64,000 nt of DNA, from positions 1,550,001-1,614,000 of the forward strand of contig NZ_CP085154.1 in NCBI RefSeq assembly GCF_022788695.1, given 5' to 3'. The notes under the pieces were generated by a model. That model was not told the origin of the DNA, made no database searches, and saw only the letters and a program-made list of their open reading frames with translations. The position numbers and the translations under genes are program-made. Origin of the DNA: Pseudosulfitobacter sp. DSM 107133 (GTDB taxonomy: Bacteria; Pseudomonadota; Alphaproteobacteria; Rhodobacterales; Rhodobacteraceae). The number at the start of each line of letters is the position of its first letter. Positions within the stretch are counted from its first letter, which is position 1. Positions 52,105-62,271 of this stretch are shown piece by piece.

Positions 52105-52629
52105 TTAGCTTTGCGGCTGACCTTGTGGCTTGGGCGCAGGCGCGGCGGCGGGGGCCGCTTTGGATGCGCCCGGGTTCAGCGGGTCGTCCTGACGCTGCAC
52201 GGACCCTTCGAAGTGCGCACCGCTTTCGATGGCGATGGTCTTGTGGATGATGTCGCCCTCGACCCGTGCGGTCGATGTCAGGCGCACCTTCAGGCCACGC
52301 ACGCGGCCAACGATACGGCCGTTGATCACCACGTCATCGGCGGTCACTTCGCCTTTGATGGTTGCGGTTTCACCGATGGTCAGCAGGTGGGCGCGAATGT
52401 CGCCCTCGACGGTGCCTTCGACCTGGATGTCACCAGTTGTCTTGAGGTTGCCGGTGATGTGCAGGTCGGACGACAGAACCGACGCAGGCGGCTTTGCCTT
52501 GGGTGCGCTGGCCTTGAATTCGTTGGGCTTTGGGGCCGCCGACGCAGGTTGTGCCGGAGCCGCAGGTGCGCCGCCTTTGGCCGCGTCGTCTTTGGGTCCG
52601 GGTTCGTTGATTTTGCTTTTAGAAAACAT
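52105..52629 (-). CDS. Bactofilin (polymer-forming cytoskeletal protein)
   Basis: 174 residues. A Pro/Ala-rich flexible start (residues 1–50) leads to the right-handed beta-helix (SSDLHITGNLKTTGDIQVEGTVEGDIRAHLLTIGETATIKGEVTADDVVINGRIVGRVRGLKVRLTSTARVEGDIIHKTIAIESGAHFEG). A disordered Ala/Pro tail follows. Bactofilins self-assemble into filaments at membranes without nucleotides and guide wall synthesis. It overlaps the end of the M23 peptidase gene by 11 bases, a pairing also seen in other bacteria. Confidence 0.94.
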   Translation of the reverse strand: MFSKSKINEPGPKDDAAKGGAPAAPAQPASAAPKPNEFKASAPKAKPPASVLSSDLHITGNLKTTGDIQVEGTVEGDIRAHLLTIGETATIKGEVTADDVVINGRIVGRVRGLKVRLTSTARVEGDIIHKTIAIESGAHFEGSVQRQDDPLNPGASKAAPAAAPAPKPQGQPQS

Positions 52630-53950
52630 CGTTTGCAGCCTTGATATAGATCATGGGGTTAACAGCTTTGCCGCCGACGCGGACTTCGTAATGCAGGTGC
52701 ACGCCGGTCACCCGTCCAGATGCTCCCATATCACCGATACGGTCCCCGCGCGAGACCCTTTGGCCAACTTTCACGCGAAGCTTTGACATATGGGCATAAC
52801 GGGTCTCGATTCCGAACTCGTGCTGGATCTTGACCAAACGGCCATAACCCGAAGACCAACCGGCATGGGTCACGACACCATCCGCCGTGGCATACAGCGG
52901 TGTGCCCGTTGAGGCGGCAAAATCAACGCCTTTGTGCATACGCCGCCCGCCGGTCTTGGGGTCACGACGATAACCAAAGCCCGAAGTGAAGCGGAAGGCG
53001 TTTTTGACCGGAATGGCAAAGGGCGCTTTTTGTGCAGCGATACGGTACAGGTTCAGCTTGTCCATCTGGTTCAGCAGGCGGTTGGCGCGCATGGCATCGG
53101 CGCTGGGTTCCTCGCCACGGGTCGAGAATGACAGCGGCGTCAGCGGGCCACCCTGACCGGAATAGCCACGGCGGACCTGTTCCAGGATTTGCTTGGTCGG
53201 CATTCCGGCGGCGCGGAACATCTTGTCCAGCGGGGCCACCGAAATGGTCATGGCGTCTTCCAGCTGGCGGAAGATCGCGTCGTTCTGGTCTTTCATCAGG
53301 GCGATCTGTTCGGTCAGATCGTCGGCGGCCAACAGGGCGTCTTCTGCATCGCGTGCGATCTGGTCGCGTTCTGCGGCTGTCTCGGCCAGCGCGGTGGCCA
53401 CGAAATCCAGCGGCGCGCCTGCACCACTGTCCGCCATCGCGGTGCCGGTGCTGTCGCTGTCCATCTGTTCTTTCAGAGCCGCAACCTGCATGCGGGCGGC
53501 TTCGCGGTCTTTCATGGTGCCCCGCAGGGTCGACTGGATCACTTCGATGCCGGTCTCAAGCTCTCGGCGGCGGGTTTCGCTTTCCAGCAATTCCGACTGC
53601 ATCACCGAAATCTGGTTCAGCGCAGCGTTAAAACGCTCTTGGGCAGCATGGGCTTCGGTGGCGCGCGAATCGCGCTGGCCTGCCAGATCGTTCAGACGCG
53701 CCTGATAGGTGCGCTGGTCGCGTTTGGCCTGTTCACGAAAGTTGCCCGACCCGATGCTGTCCATCAGAATGACGGCGGTGGCGACGATGGTCCAGCCAAT
53801 CAGCAGGGAAGACCCCGCGAAGGCCACCAGCTGAACGCCCGGACGCAGGCGTATGAAACGCGTGTCCGTGTCAGATTTCAGGAACACCCTGCGTTCAGGA
53901 AACCACCGCTCGAGCGCGGCATCGAATTTGATCGCGAGACGTGTGCGCAA
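52619..53950 (-). CDS. Membrane-anchored M23 metallopeptidase (LytM-type)
   Basis: 443 residues. One N-terminal membrane helix (VQLVAFAGSSLLIGWTIVATAVILM, residues about 38–62) precedes a periplasmic coiled coil (residues about 70–250). The peptidase domain has the zinc ligands in MHKGVDFAASTGTPLYATADGVV (HxxxD) and VTGVHLHYEVRVGG (HxH), with a middle His in ETRYAHMSKLRVKVGQRV. It should cut peptide cross-links. The overlap with the bactofilin gene suggests the filament positions this enzyme. Confidence 0.94.
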   Translation of the reverse strand: MRTRLAIKFDAALERWFPERRVFLKSDTDTRFIRLRPGVQLVAFAGSSLLIGWTIVATAVILMDSIGSGNFREQAKRDQRTYQARLNDLAGQRDSRATEAHAAQERFNAALNQISVMQSELLESETRRRELETGIEVIQSTLRGTMKDREAARMQVAALKEQMDSDSTGTAMADSGAGAPLDFVATALAETAAERDQIARDAEDALLAADDLTEQIALMKDQNDAIFRQLEDAMTISVAPLDKMFRAAGMPTKQILEQVRRGYSGQGGPLTPLSFSTRGEEPSADAMRANRLLNQMDKLNLYRIAAQKAPFAIPVKNAFRFTSGFGYRRDPKTGGRRMHKGVDFAASTGTPLYATADGVVTHAGWSSGYGRLVKIQHEFGIETRYAHMSKLRVKVGQRVSRGDRIGDMGASGRVTGVHLHYEVRVGGKAVNPMIYIKAANDVF

Positions 53951-54152
53951 ACTGCCCGTCCTTTTTATACCATCCCAATACAGGCGTTGCGTTCCCCAAC
54001 ACAGGCACCTTGTCGCTGTTGCATAAAGACCTCGGTCCAGTCGGGCAACCGCTTTGGCCCTTGATCGGGGGTTTCGGGCAGATTCGCGGGCAAATGGGCA
54101 GAATACCGCTTAAACAATAGCACTTAGAGTGTAGTCCCCGGCTGGACCCACT

Positions 54153-54977
54153 TCAGGTTGAAGCGGCCAGCGGCCAATAAAAGTCGGGCGGGATGCCGGC
54201 CTCGGCGCGCTTTTCCTCGTTGAAGGGGGGCTTGAGGGCACCGTGGAAATACTTTTGCACAAGGCTGTGAAACACTTCTTTGGGGTCGGCGTTTTCGCGG
54301 CCGCACAGGAAGTGAAACCATTTGGACCCGTATGCTACATGCGCCACTTCTTCGGCATAGATTGTCTCAAGCGCGGCGACGGCGCTGTCCGCTTTGGCCT
54401 GCTTGAAGATGCGGATCATGTTGGGCGTCACGTCCAGCCCGCGCGCTTCCAGAACCATCGGCACGACCGCCAGCCGACCCATCAGATCATCGGCGGTGTC
54501 CTCGGCGGCGCGCCACATGCCTGCGTGCGCGGGCAAGGCCCCGTAATGGCTGCCCAGCTCTTCAAGACAGTCGGCCATCAGGTTGAAATGTTTGGATTCT
54601 TCGTCGGCGGCTTTGACCCAGTCGTCAAAAAAGCCCATCGGCATCGGCACATGGGAAAACCGCGCGATGATGTCCCAGTGCAGATCGACCGCGTTCAGTT
54701 CGATATGCGCCACCGCATGCAGCAGGGCGATGCGCCCCTCGGGACTGCCGGGTTTGCGGTGGGGCACGTCGCGCGGTGCCAGCAGTTCGGGGCGCGCGGG
54801 GCGGGCGGGCTGCATCGGCGGGCTGGCGGTGCCGATCTCGGGCGTTTCTCCGGCGGCGCGCGCCGCTTGCCACTGCGCGGCCAGCCTGCGCGACAGCGCG
54901 GTTTTCTCACGACCATCGCCACAGCGCAGCACGGCGTCGGCCATCCGGGCCAGCGGCATCATCACAGTGTCGCTCAC
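54153..54977 (-). CDS. Ferritin-like DUF455 family protein
   Basis: 274 residues. The DUF455 core contains EGRIALLHAVAHIELNAVDLHWDIIARF and DWVKAADEESKHFNLMADCLEELGSHYGALPAHAGMWRAAEDTADDLMGRLAVVPMVLEARGLDVTPNMI, then ETIYAEEVAHVAYGSKWFHFLC. The E-x-x-H pairs (HIELNAVDLH, EESKHF, EEVAHV) could bind a di-metal centre as in ferritin-like enzymes. The GTG at 54977 overlaps the bcp stop as GTGA, so the two are translated together. Role unknown; pairing with a peroxiredoxin hints at oxidative or metal stress. Confidence 0.88.
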   Translation of the reverse strand: MSDTVMMPLARMADAVLRCGDGREKTALSRRLAAQWQAARAAGETPEIGTASPPMQPARPARPELLAPRDVPHRKPGSPEGRIALLHAVAHIELNAVDLHWDIIARFSHVPMPMGFFDDWVKAADEESKHFNLMADCLEELGSHYGALPAHAGMWRAAEDTADDLMGRLAVVPMVLEARGLDVTPNMIRIFKQAKADSAVAALETIYAEEVAHVAYGSKWFHFLCGRENADPKEVFHSLVQKYFHGALKPPFNEEKRAEAGIPPDFYWPLAAST

Positions 54978-55435
54978 AGGGCCTTCACCGCCTCCAGAAC
55001 GTCTTCGGCGTGACCGGCCACTTTGACCTTGGGCCAGATGCGCTGAACGTTCCCATCGGCGCCGATCAGCACCGTGGTGCGCTCGATCCCCCAAAAGGTC
55101 TTGCCATACATCTTTTTTTCCTTCCATACGCCATAGTCTTCGCAAACCGTCCCGTTTTCATCCGACAGAAGCGGTACTGTCAGACTGTGTTTTGTGGTAA
55201 AACTGGCGTGTTTCTTCAGGCTGTCCTTGGAAATTCCATAGACCTGCGCACCGGCATCGGCAAAGGCTTGCAGGTGTTCGGAAAAGGCAATGGATTCGGT
55301 GGTGCAGCCCGGCGTATTGTCCTTTGGATAAAAGAACAGAACAACAGGGGTGCCACGCAGGGCAGACAGCGTGACATCCGCTCCTTCGGTTTGCGGCAAG
55401 GTGAAATCGGGGGCGGGGGAAGCTACTTCTATCAT
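54974..55435 (-). CDS. bcp: Peroxiredoxin, BCP/PrxQ type
   Basis: 153 residues. APDFTLPQTEGADVTLSALRGTPVVLFFYPKDNTPGCTTESIAFSEHLQAF contains the peroxidatic Cys in TPGCTTE. The resolving Cys five residues on (CxxxxC of many PrxQ) is absent here; the next Cys is in DENGTVCEDYGVW. It reduces hydroperoxides with thioredoxin. ATG 55435 has AAGGA 5 bases upstream. First gene of a bcp-DUF455 operon, divergent from the large AsmA-like gene. Confidence 0.93.
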   Translation of the reverse strand: MIEVASPAPDFTLPQTEGADVTLSALRGTPVVLFFYPKDNTPGCTTESIAFSEHLQAFADAGAQVYGISKDSLKKHASFTTKHSLTVPLLSDENGTVCEDYGVWKEKKMYGKTFWGIERTTVLIGADGNVQRIWPKVKVAGHAEDVLEAVKAL

Positions 55436-55516
55436 GACGGTCCTTGTCATACTGGCCCATCTGGGCATGCGCGAAACTGACTGTCATAGTAGCTTTGGAG
55501 CAGCAAGAATAAAGAC

Positions 55517-58500
55517 ATGACCGACACCAAGTCGCCAAAACCTCCTGAACAGCCCGGCGCGGCGGACCTGCCAAAGGTCAGGCGCAAGGGCCGCAAACGC
55601 CGCATTGCCAAACATGTGGGGGTTGGCACGCTTGTGCTGTGCGCGGTCTTGGGCGTTGTTGCGGCGGTGCTGATTACCGTGCTGGTGGGCAAGCCGATTG
55701 CCGCGCCCCTCTGGCTGGAACAGCGGATCGAGGCGCGGGTGAACGGGGTCTTGCCCGGTGTGAAGCTGACCTTTGAAGGCGCCGAGATTGTCGTCAACAA
55801 GGGCTGGCGTCCGCGCGCGCGCATCCGCAACGTGACCCTGCGCACTGATGCGGGGGCCGAAATCGTCAGCTTTTCGGAACTGGAAGCCAGTCTTGCGATG
55901 AAACCGCTGTTGTCGGGGCAGGTGGTGCCAAAGCGGATCGAGTTGACGGGCGTGTTCGTGACCCTGCGGCGTGACAGCGAAGGGCAGGTCACCCTGTATG
56001 GCGGCCAGGGTCTGAGCGGAGGCGAAGCCCGCTCGGTTTCGGTGCCGGCGCTGATCGCGGGTGTGGATGCCGCGCTGGTGCAGCCCCAGTTGCAGGCGCT
56101 GACCGCAGCCGACATTTACGGCGTGACGCTGCGCTATGAAGACGCCCGCGCCGGGCGCGCCTGGACGGCTGATGGTGGCCGCGTGCGGCTGGCGCGCACT
56201 GGCGACGATCTGGCGGTATCGGCGGATCTGGCACTGCTGTCCGGTGGCACCGGCGTGGCGACGCTTGAAACCAACTATTCCAGTCGCATCGGGTCTCCTT
56301 TGGCCGAATTCGGCGTCAAGCTGGCCGATGTCGACGCCGCCGACATCGCGGCTCAGGGGCCTGCCTTTGCCTGGCTTGATGCCCTGCGCGCCCCGATTTC
56401 GGGGGCGCTGCGCACCGGCGTTCTGGCCGATGGCTCGCTGGCTCCGATCAACGCGACATTGCAGATCGGGCAGGGTGTGGTTCAGCCAAACAACGAAACC
56501 CGTCCGATCCCGTTTCGGTCCGCCCGCACCTATTTCACCTTTGATCCGGCATCGCGTGTCTTGCAGTTCGACGAGCTGAGCGTTGTCAGCAAATGGGTCA
56601 CGGGGCGAATCGAAGGGCAGGCGATTGTCGGTGCTGTCGAGGGCGGGGACGGGCAGACAGATGGTCAGGTTGATACGCTGATCGGGCAGTTTTCAGCCTC
56701 GGGACTGCAATTCAACCCGCGGGATCTCTATGCCGAACCGGTGGTGCTGGACGGGGCCGATCTGGATTTTCGGCTGGACCTGAACCCGTTTCGCGTCACG
56801 CTAGGACAAATTCTGGTGTCGGATCAGGGGCAATGGCTGCGTGCCAACGGCAGTCTGATTGCCGAACGCGAAGGCTGGCGGTTTTCGCTGGATGCGCAGG
56901 TGGACGAGCTGGCGCCCGAACGGCTGCTGGCCCTGTGGCCCGAAAAACTGATCGCGCCGACCCGCAACTGGGTGTCCGAAAACCTGCTCGCGGGACGGCT
57001 GCGCGAAGTTGATCTGGCCCTGCGCGGCGCACCGGACACGCCGATGGAAAGCTATCTGAGCTTTGATTATGCGGATGCGAAGGTGCGGTTCATGAAAACG
57101 ATGCCGCCGATCGAAAAGGCATCGGGCCATGCCAGCCTGCTGCGCAACCGCTTTGTTGTTTCTGTCGATCAGGGTTTTGTCACCGCACCACAAGGCGGGC
57201 GTGTGGGGATGGAGGGATCGTCCTTCATCATTCCGGATGTCGCAGTCAAGGATGGTGCACCGGCCATCGCACGGCTGGAAACCACCAGCACCGTTACAGC
57301 CGCATTGTCGCTGCTGGATCAGGAGCCGCTGCGGGTGATGGACAAGGCCAGCCTGCCTGTGGGGCTGGCAGACGGGCGGGTTTCCCTGGAAGGCACCATT
57401 GCCTTGCCATTGATCAAGAAATTGCAACCCAGCGACGTGACTTACGAGGTCAGCGGCACGCTGAGCGATGTGCGCACCGACGTGCTGGTTCCGAACGAAA
57501 CCCTTGCGGCCCCCACGCTGAAGCTGACGGCGACAAACGACGGGGTGCATGTGGCGGGGCAGGGCCGACTGGGCAATGTGCCCTTTGATGTGAAATGGGA
57601 CCAGCCGTTGGGAGTGGAAGCAAAGGGCGGCAGTCAGGTGCGCGGCACGGTCGAGATTTCGCAGGCCACATTGGATGAATTCAACATCGACCTGCCGCCC
57701 GGTTCCATTCGCGGCACCGGCGTGGGGCAGATCGTGGTGGATCTGCCAACCGGCGGGGCCGCACCGCGCATGGTGCTGACATCGAACCTGCGCGGGCTGA
57801 CCATGCGGCTTGCCCCGCTGGGCTGGTCCAAGGCGGCGGGCACCGCTGGAACCCTGCGTGTCGAAGCAACCCTTGGAACCCGCCCCGAAATCACTGCGAT
57901 CCGTCTGAACGCTGCCGGCCTGTCGGCCAGTGGCGCGGTGAAACTGGATGCCTCGGGCGGGTTAGAGCGCGCCCGCTTTTCGCAGGTCAAAGTGGGCAAC
58001 TGGTTGAACGTGCCGGTTGATATTGTCGGGCGTGGGCGCAATGCTGCCCCTGAAATCCGCGTGCGCGGTGGCACCATAGATTTGCGCACCGCCAATTTCG
58101 GCTCGGAGGATGCGGGCGGCAGTGGCCAGTCGACCGGTCCGCTGGTTCTGGCGCTGGACAGTCTGCGCATCACCGACACGATATCGCTGACCGGCATGCA
58201 GGGCACGTTCAACACCGCCAAAGGGTTGGACGGCACGTTTACGGGCCGGATCAACGGTGGCGCTGCGGTGGCAGGACGGGTGGTGCCCCAGAACGGGCGC
58301 AGCGCGGTGCGCGTGACCTCACAGGATGCGGGCGGTGTCGTGGCCTCGGCCGGGATCATCCAGAATGCGCGTGGCGGGGAGTTGAACCTGACGCTGTTGC
58401 CCGTGGGCCAGAACGGTGCCTTTGACGGCGAGCTGACCATTCGCAACACACGGGTCAAGAACGCGCCCGCCATCGCGGATCTGCTGGCTGCCATTTCGAT

Positions 58501-58993
58501 TGTCGGCCTGCTGGAACAGCTCAGCGGTGATGGTATTGTCTTTGGCAATGTCGAAGGATCGTTCCGCCTGACCCCCAAACGCATGACCTTGACCAAGGCC
58601 AGTGCCACCGGCCCGTCGTTGGGCATTTCGATGGACGGTATCTACAATCTGAATGATTCGACACTGGACATGCAGGGTGTGGTGTCGCCGGTTTACCTGC
58701 TGAACGGAATCGGCGCGATCTTTACCCGCAAGGGCGAGGGGCTGATCGGGTTCAACTACCGGCTGACTGGCCCTGCGGCCAAACCCAATGTCAGCGTGAA
58801 TCCGCTGTCGGCGCTGACTCCGGGACTGTTCCGCGAGATCTTCCGCCGTCCGCCACCAGAGGTGCCTGCGCTGGAAAGTCCGCAGGGGCAAAGCGGCGGC
58901 ACCGTGCCCGAAGCCTTTGTTCCGCCCAAGACCGATCTCACACCCGCGCAACTGCGACGGCAACGGCTTGATAGCGCCCAAGGGGGGCGTTAA
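55517..58993 (+). CDS. AsmA-like / DUF3971 envelope protein
   Basis: 1158 residues. A basic cytoplasmic start ([14 protein letters not shown]) and one membrane helix ([25 protein letters not shown], residues about 33–57) lead to a very long strand-rich periplasmic body. It includes the DUF3971 part (residues about 350–700) and a C-terminal AsmA_2-like block ([46 protein letters not shown] … [30 protein letters not shown]). Proteins of this YhdP/TamB/AsmA group form bridges for phospholipid transport to the outer membrane. Followed 10 bases later by queA. Confidence 0.9.
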   Translation: MTDTKSPKPPEQPGAADLPKVRRKGRKRRIAKHVGVGTLVLCAVLGVVAAVLITVLVGKPIAAPLWLEQRIEARVNGVLPGVKLTFEGAEIVVNKGWRPRARIRNVTLRTDAGAEIVSFSELEASLAMKPLLSGQVVPKRIELTGVFVTLRRDSEGQVTLYGGQGLSGGEARSVSVPALIAGVDAALVQPQLQALTAADIYGVTLRYEDARAGRAWTADGGRVRLARTGDDLAVSADLALLSGGTGVATLETNYSSRIGSPLAEFGVKLADVDAADIAAQGPAFAWLDALRAPISGALRTGVLADGSLAPINATLQIGQGVVQPNNETRPIPFRSARTYFTFDPASRVLQFDELSVVSKWVTGRIEGQAIVGAVEGGDGQTDGQVDTLIGQFSASGLQFNPRDLYAEPVVLDGADLDFRLDLNPFRVTLGQILVSDQGQWLRANGSLIAEREGWRFSLDAQVDELAPERLLALWPEKLIAPTRNWVSENLLAGRLREVDLALRGAPDTPMESYLSFDYADAKVRFMKTMPPIEKASGHASLLRNRFVVSVDQGFVTAPQGGRVGMEGSSFIIPDVAVKDGAPAIARLETTSTVTAALSLLDQEPLRVMDKASLPVGLADGRVSLEGTIALPLIKKLQPSDVTYEVSGTLSDVRTDVLVPNETLAAPTLKLTATNDGVHVAGQGRLGNVPFDVKWDQPLGVEAKGGSQVRGTVEISQATLDEFNIDLPPGSIRGTGVGQIVVDLPTGGAAPRMVLTSNLRGLTMRLAPLGWSKAAGTAGTLRVEATLGTRPEITAIRLNAAGLSASGAVKLDASGGLERARFSQVKVGNWLNVPVDIVGRGRNAAPEIRVRGGTIDLRTANFGSEDAGGSGQSTGPLVLALDSLRITDTISLTGMQGTFNTAKGLDGTFTGRINGGAAVAGRVVPQNGRSAVRVTSQDAGGVVASAGIIQNARGGELNLTLLPVGQNGAFDGELTIRNTRVKNAPAIADLLAAISIVGLLEQLSGDGIVFGNVEGSFRLTPKRMTLTKASATGPSLGISMDGIYNLNDSTLDMQGVVSPVYLLNGIGAIFTRKGEGLIGFNYRLTGPAAKPNVSVNPLSALTPGLFREIFRRPPPEVPALESPQGQSGGTVPEAFVPPKTDLTPAQLRRQRLDSAQGGR

Positions 58994-59003
58994 GGGCGGG
59001 GTC

Positions 59004-60080
59004 ATGAAACTGACCGATTTTGATTTCGACCTGCCCGAGCAGCTGATCGCAACCCGCCCTGCGGTGCCGCGCACGGCGGCACGTTTGCTGGTGGCGGATG
59101 CTGCGCAAATCCATGATGCACGGGTTTCTGACCTGACAACATGGCTGCGCGCGGGCGACCGGCTGGTGCTGAACGACACGCGGGTGATTCCGGCGCGCCT
59201 GTCGGGCCAGCGCGCGCGCAATTCGGCGCAGGGCGCGACCGTGGCGCGGATCGAAGTCACGCTGCTGGAACCGCGCGCCGACGGCACATGGTCGGCTTTG
59301 GTCAAGCCGTTGAAAAAGCTCAAGGCCGGCGAGGTCGTGCGGTTTTCCGATGCGCTGTCGGCGACGCTGGAAGGCACTGCAGACGGGCAGGGACATTTGC
59401 GCTTCAACCTGACGGGCGACGATTTCGACGCGGCACTGGCCGATGCCGGTGCGATGCCGCTGCCCCCCTATATCGCCGCAAAACGCCCGGCAGACGAACA
59501 GGACAAATCCGATTATCAGACCGTCTGGGCGCGCCACTCGGGCGCTGTCGCAGCACCTACAGCATCGCTGCATTTCGATGATGCCCTGCTGGCAAAGCTG
59601 GCAGCGATGGGCGTCTCCTTTACCCATGTCACGCTGCATGTCGGCGCGGGCACCTTTTTGCCGGTCAAGGTGGACGACGTGACCAGCCACAAGATGCACG
59701 CCGAATGGGGCCATGTCAGCGCCGCCGCCGCCGCCGAGATCGCCGCGACAAAGGCCGCAGGCGGGCGGGTGATCCCGGTGGGCACCACCGCGCTGCGGCT
59801 GATCGAAAGTGCTGCGCGCGATGGCATGGTCCAGCCGTGGGAAGGCACGACCGACATCTTTATTTACCCCGGTTTCGACTTTCAGGTGGCCGATGGTCTG
59901 ATGACCAATTTCCATTTGCCCAAGTCAACGCTGATGATGCTGGTGTCGGCCCTGATCGGACAGGAACGCATCCGCGAAATTTACGCGCACGCAATAGCTG
60001 CACGCTATCGGTTTTTCAGCTACGGTGACGCATCACTTTTGCTTCCCTTCGGGGCAACCGGCCCAAACAGACCGCAATAG
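59004..60080 (+). CDS. queA: S-adenosylmethionine:tRNA ribosyltransferase-isomerase
   Basis: 358 residues. [30 protein letters not shown] is the family start. [73 protein letters not shown] and [19 protein letters not shown] follow. It makes epoxyqueuosine in tRNA from 7-aminomethyl-deazaguanine. The frame is open upstream, but ATG 59004 gives the conserved start and lies 10 bases after the AsmA-like stop, with GGGCGGGG between. Confidence 0.96.
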   Translation: MKLTDFDFDLPEQLIATRPAVPRTAARLLVADAAQIHDARVSDLTTWLRAGDRLVLNDTRVIPARLSGQRARNSAQGATVARIEVTLLEPRADGTWSALVKPLKKLKAGEVVRFSDALSATLEGTADGQGHLRFNLTGDDFDAALADAGAMPLPPYIAAKRPADEQDKSDYQTVWARHSGAVAAPTASLHFDDALLAKLAAMGVSFTHVTLHVGAGTFLPVKVDDVTSHKMHAEWGHVSAAAAAEIAATKAAGGRVIPVGTTALRLIESAARDGMVQPWEGTTDIFIYPGFDFQVADGLMTNFHLPKSTLMMLVSALIGQERIREIYAHAIAARYRFFSYGDASLLLPFGATGPNRPQ

Positions 60081-60185
60081 GTCGCTTTCGTCCCTGACCT
60101 GCGCCATGATGGCGTGGGACAGGGGAATGGAACGCTACCCACATCGCCGCATCAGCCAAACCCGCGACATATTTCGGAGCGCATT

Positions 60186-61463
60186 ATGTTTTCAGTTCTT
60201 TCAAGCGCATGGGCCCTGTTGTTCGGTATGGGTCTGTTGATGGTCGGCAACGGGATGCAAGGCACCCTGTTGGGTATCCGTGGCAACATCGAAGGGTTTT
60301 CGACCCTGCAAATGTCGATTGTCATGTCAGCCTATTTCGTCGGCTTTCTGGGGGGCAGCCGGATGGCGCCCAACATGATCCGCCGCGTGGGGCATGTGCG
60401 GGTGTTTGCGGCGCTGGCCTCGCTGATCTCGGCGGTGATGATCATGTACCCGACATTCGCCGACCCCTGGGCGTGGACAGTGGGGCGTATCCTGATCGGT
60501 TTTTGCTTCTCGGCGGTCTATGTGACAGCCGAAAGCTGGCTGAACAACGCCGCCACCAATGAAAACCGCGGGCAGGCGCTGTCGTTGTATATGATTGTGC
60601 AGACGCTGGGCATCGTCGCCTCGCAGGCGCTGCTGGTCACGGCAGATCCGTCGGGGTACGTCTTGTTCGTGATCCCCTCGGTGTTGGTCAGCCTGGCGAT
60701 CACGCCGATTCTCTTGTCGATCAGCCCCACGCCGGCCTTTGAGACCACCAAGCCGATGTCGCTGCGCGAACTGGTCAATTTTTCGCCCCTGGGCTGCGTT
60801 GGCATGTTCTTGCTGGGCGGCATTTTCTCGGCCCAGTTCGGCATGGCCTCGGTTTACGGCGCGGAGGCGGGGCTGAGCATCGCGCAAATCTCGACCTTTG
60901 TGGCGACGTTCTTTGTGGGGGCTGTGGTGCTGCAATACCCCATTGGCTGGATGTCGGACCGGATGGACCGCCGCCTGTTGATCGTCGGGGTCAGTGCCAT
61001 CGGGGCGGCGGGGTCGATTTTGGGGATGCTTCTGGGGCATCAGTTCACCATGCTTCTGATCTCGGCCTTTGTGGTGGGGGGCATGTCCAACCCGCTGTAT
61101 TCGCTGTTGATTGCGCACACCAATGACTTTCTGGAACCCGAAGACATGGCCGCTGCCTCAAGCGGGATGCTCTTTCTGAACGGGCTGGGTGCCGTCGCCG
61201 GCCCGCTGATCACCGGCTGGCTGATGGAAAACGTGGGGCCGGGGGGCTTTTATCTGTTCACCGCCGTGTTGTTTGCAGCAATGGTTGTCTATGCCATCTA
61301 CCGCTCGACCCAGCGCGCGGCCATTCCGATTGATGAAACTGGTTCCTTCGTGGCGATGTCACCTGCGGGCACCACGGTTGTCGGTATGGAAATTGCGCAG
61401 GAATGGGCCATCGAATCCGCTGAAGCCGCGCAAGAGGATGACGACGGCACGCAAGCGAACTGA
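60186..61463 (+). CDS. MFS transporter
   Basis: 425 residues, 12 hydrophobic helices starting SSAWALLFGMGLLMVGNGMQGTLLGIRG. The MFS loop motif between helices 2 and 3 is GFLGGSRMAPNMIRRVGHVRVFA, and helix 5 has TLGIVASQALLV. In the middle, the helix 8–9 loop is PIGWMSDRMDRRLLIVGVSAIGA. The pattern resembles the YcaD/MFS_1 family of unknown substrate. GGAG lies 7 bases before ATG 60186. The C-terminal 40 residues are soluble and acidic (AAQEDDDGTQAN). Confidence 0.88.
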   Translation: MFSVLSSAWALLFGMGLLMVGNGMQGTLLGIRGNIEGFSTLQMSIVMSAYFVGFLGGSRMAPNMIRRVGHVRVFAALASLISAVMIMYPTFADPWAWTVGRILIGFCFSAVYVTAESWLNNAATNENRGQALSLYMIVQTLGIVASQALLVTADPSGYVLFVIPSVLVSLAITPILLSISPTPAFETTKPMSLRELVNFSPLGCVGMFLLGGIFSAQFGMASVYGAEAGLSIAQISTFVATFFVGAVVLQYPIGWMSDRMDRRLLIVGVSAIGAAGSILGMLLGHQFTMLLISAFVVGGMSNPLYSLLIAHTNDFLEPEDMAAASSGMLFLNGLGAVAGPLITGWLMENVGPGGFYLFTAVLFAAMVVYAIYRSTQRAAIPIDETGSFVAMSPAGTTVVGMEIAQEWAIESAEAAQEDDDGTQAN

Positions 61464-61580
61464 TGCCTATGAATGCAGCAGCGTGCGATTTATGACGCCG
61501 CTGTTGCATTTCGTGAATTGCAGTGTTGTAACAAAACTTTAACAGTAAAAACACAAATGCAGGCGCAAACGGAGCAACCC

Positions 61581-62177
61581 ATGGCCCAGCAAACCGACGT
61601 GACACCGGACGACGTCCTGAAATTCTGGCTGGACGACTGTACGCCTGCGGATTGGTATCGGGCCGAAGACGCCTTTGACGCCCGGATCCGCGACCGGTTT
61701 CACGGCGCTTGGGAAAACCTGTGCGCGGGTCACTATTCGATGTGGCTGACCTATCCCAGCGGGGCGCTGGCCTATATCATTCTGGCCGACCAGTTCTCGC
61801 GCAATATGTTCCGTGGCGATGCCAGGGCCTTTGCCAGCGACCGTATGGCCAAGGCGGCTGCGAAATCGGCCATCGACAAGGGCTGGGATTTGCGCATTGA
61901 CCCGCCCGCGCGACAGTTCTTTTACATGCCGCTGATGCATTCGGAAAACCTGTGCGATCAGGACCGCTGTGTGCGGCTGATGTGCGAGCGTATGAACGAC
62001 GGCGGCAACAACCTGCTGCACGCCCGCGCCCACCGCGAAGTCATTCGCAAGTTCGGCCGTTTTCCCTATCGCAACGACGCGCTGGGGCGGCATTCGACTT
62101 CGCTCGAAGCCTCCTATGTGGACGATGGCGGCTATCGCACCACTTTGGACGCGCTGGAGCGCACCGAAGCGGCCTGA
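61581..62177 (+). CDS. DUF924 family protein
   Basis: 198 residues. VLKFWLDDCTPADWYRAEDAFDARIRDRFHGAWE, then GALAYIILADQFSRNMFRGDARAFASDRMAKAAAKSAI and HREVIRKFGRFPYRNDALGRHSTSLEASYV match the all-helical DUF924 family (tetratricopeptide-like fold). Function unknown; sometimes found near redox genes. GGAG 6 bases upstream supports ATG 61581. It lies upstream of lpd, but the palindromic operator and promoter of lpd are between them. Confidence 0.9.
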   Translation: MAQQTDVTPDDVLKFWLDDCTPADWYRAEDAFDARIRDRFHGAWENLCAGHYSMWLTYPSGALAYIILADQFSRNMFRGDARAFASDRMAKAAAKSAIDKGWDLRIDPPARQFFYMPLMHSENLCDQDRCVRLMCERMNDGGNNLLHARAHREVIRKFGRFPYRNDALGRHSTSLEASYVDDGGYRTTLDALERTEAA

Positions 62178-62221
62178 AACATCCTGTGGGACCGAACCTT
62201 GCGGTTGTGAGATGCTGAAAT

Positions 62222-62241
62222 ATGGTTTAACGCTAAACTAT
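62222..62241. promoter_or_regulatory. Palindromic operator upstream of lpd
   Basis: ATGGTTTAACGCTAAACTAT lies 31 bases upstream of the lpd start. Its reverse complement differs in one base of 20 from the site upstream of pdhA (45620–45639). The match links the two transcription units that encode one enzyme complex. Confidence 0.75.
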
Positions 62242-62271
62242 ATTCCATAGCGCAGCCAAGCGAGGACACAT

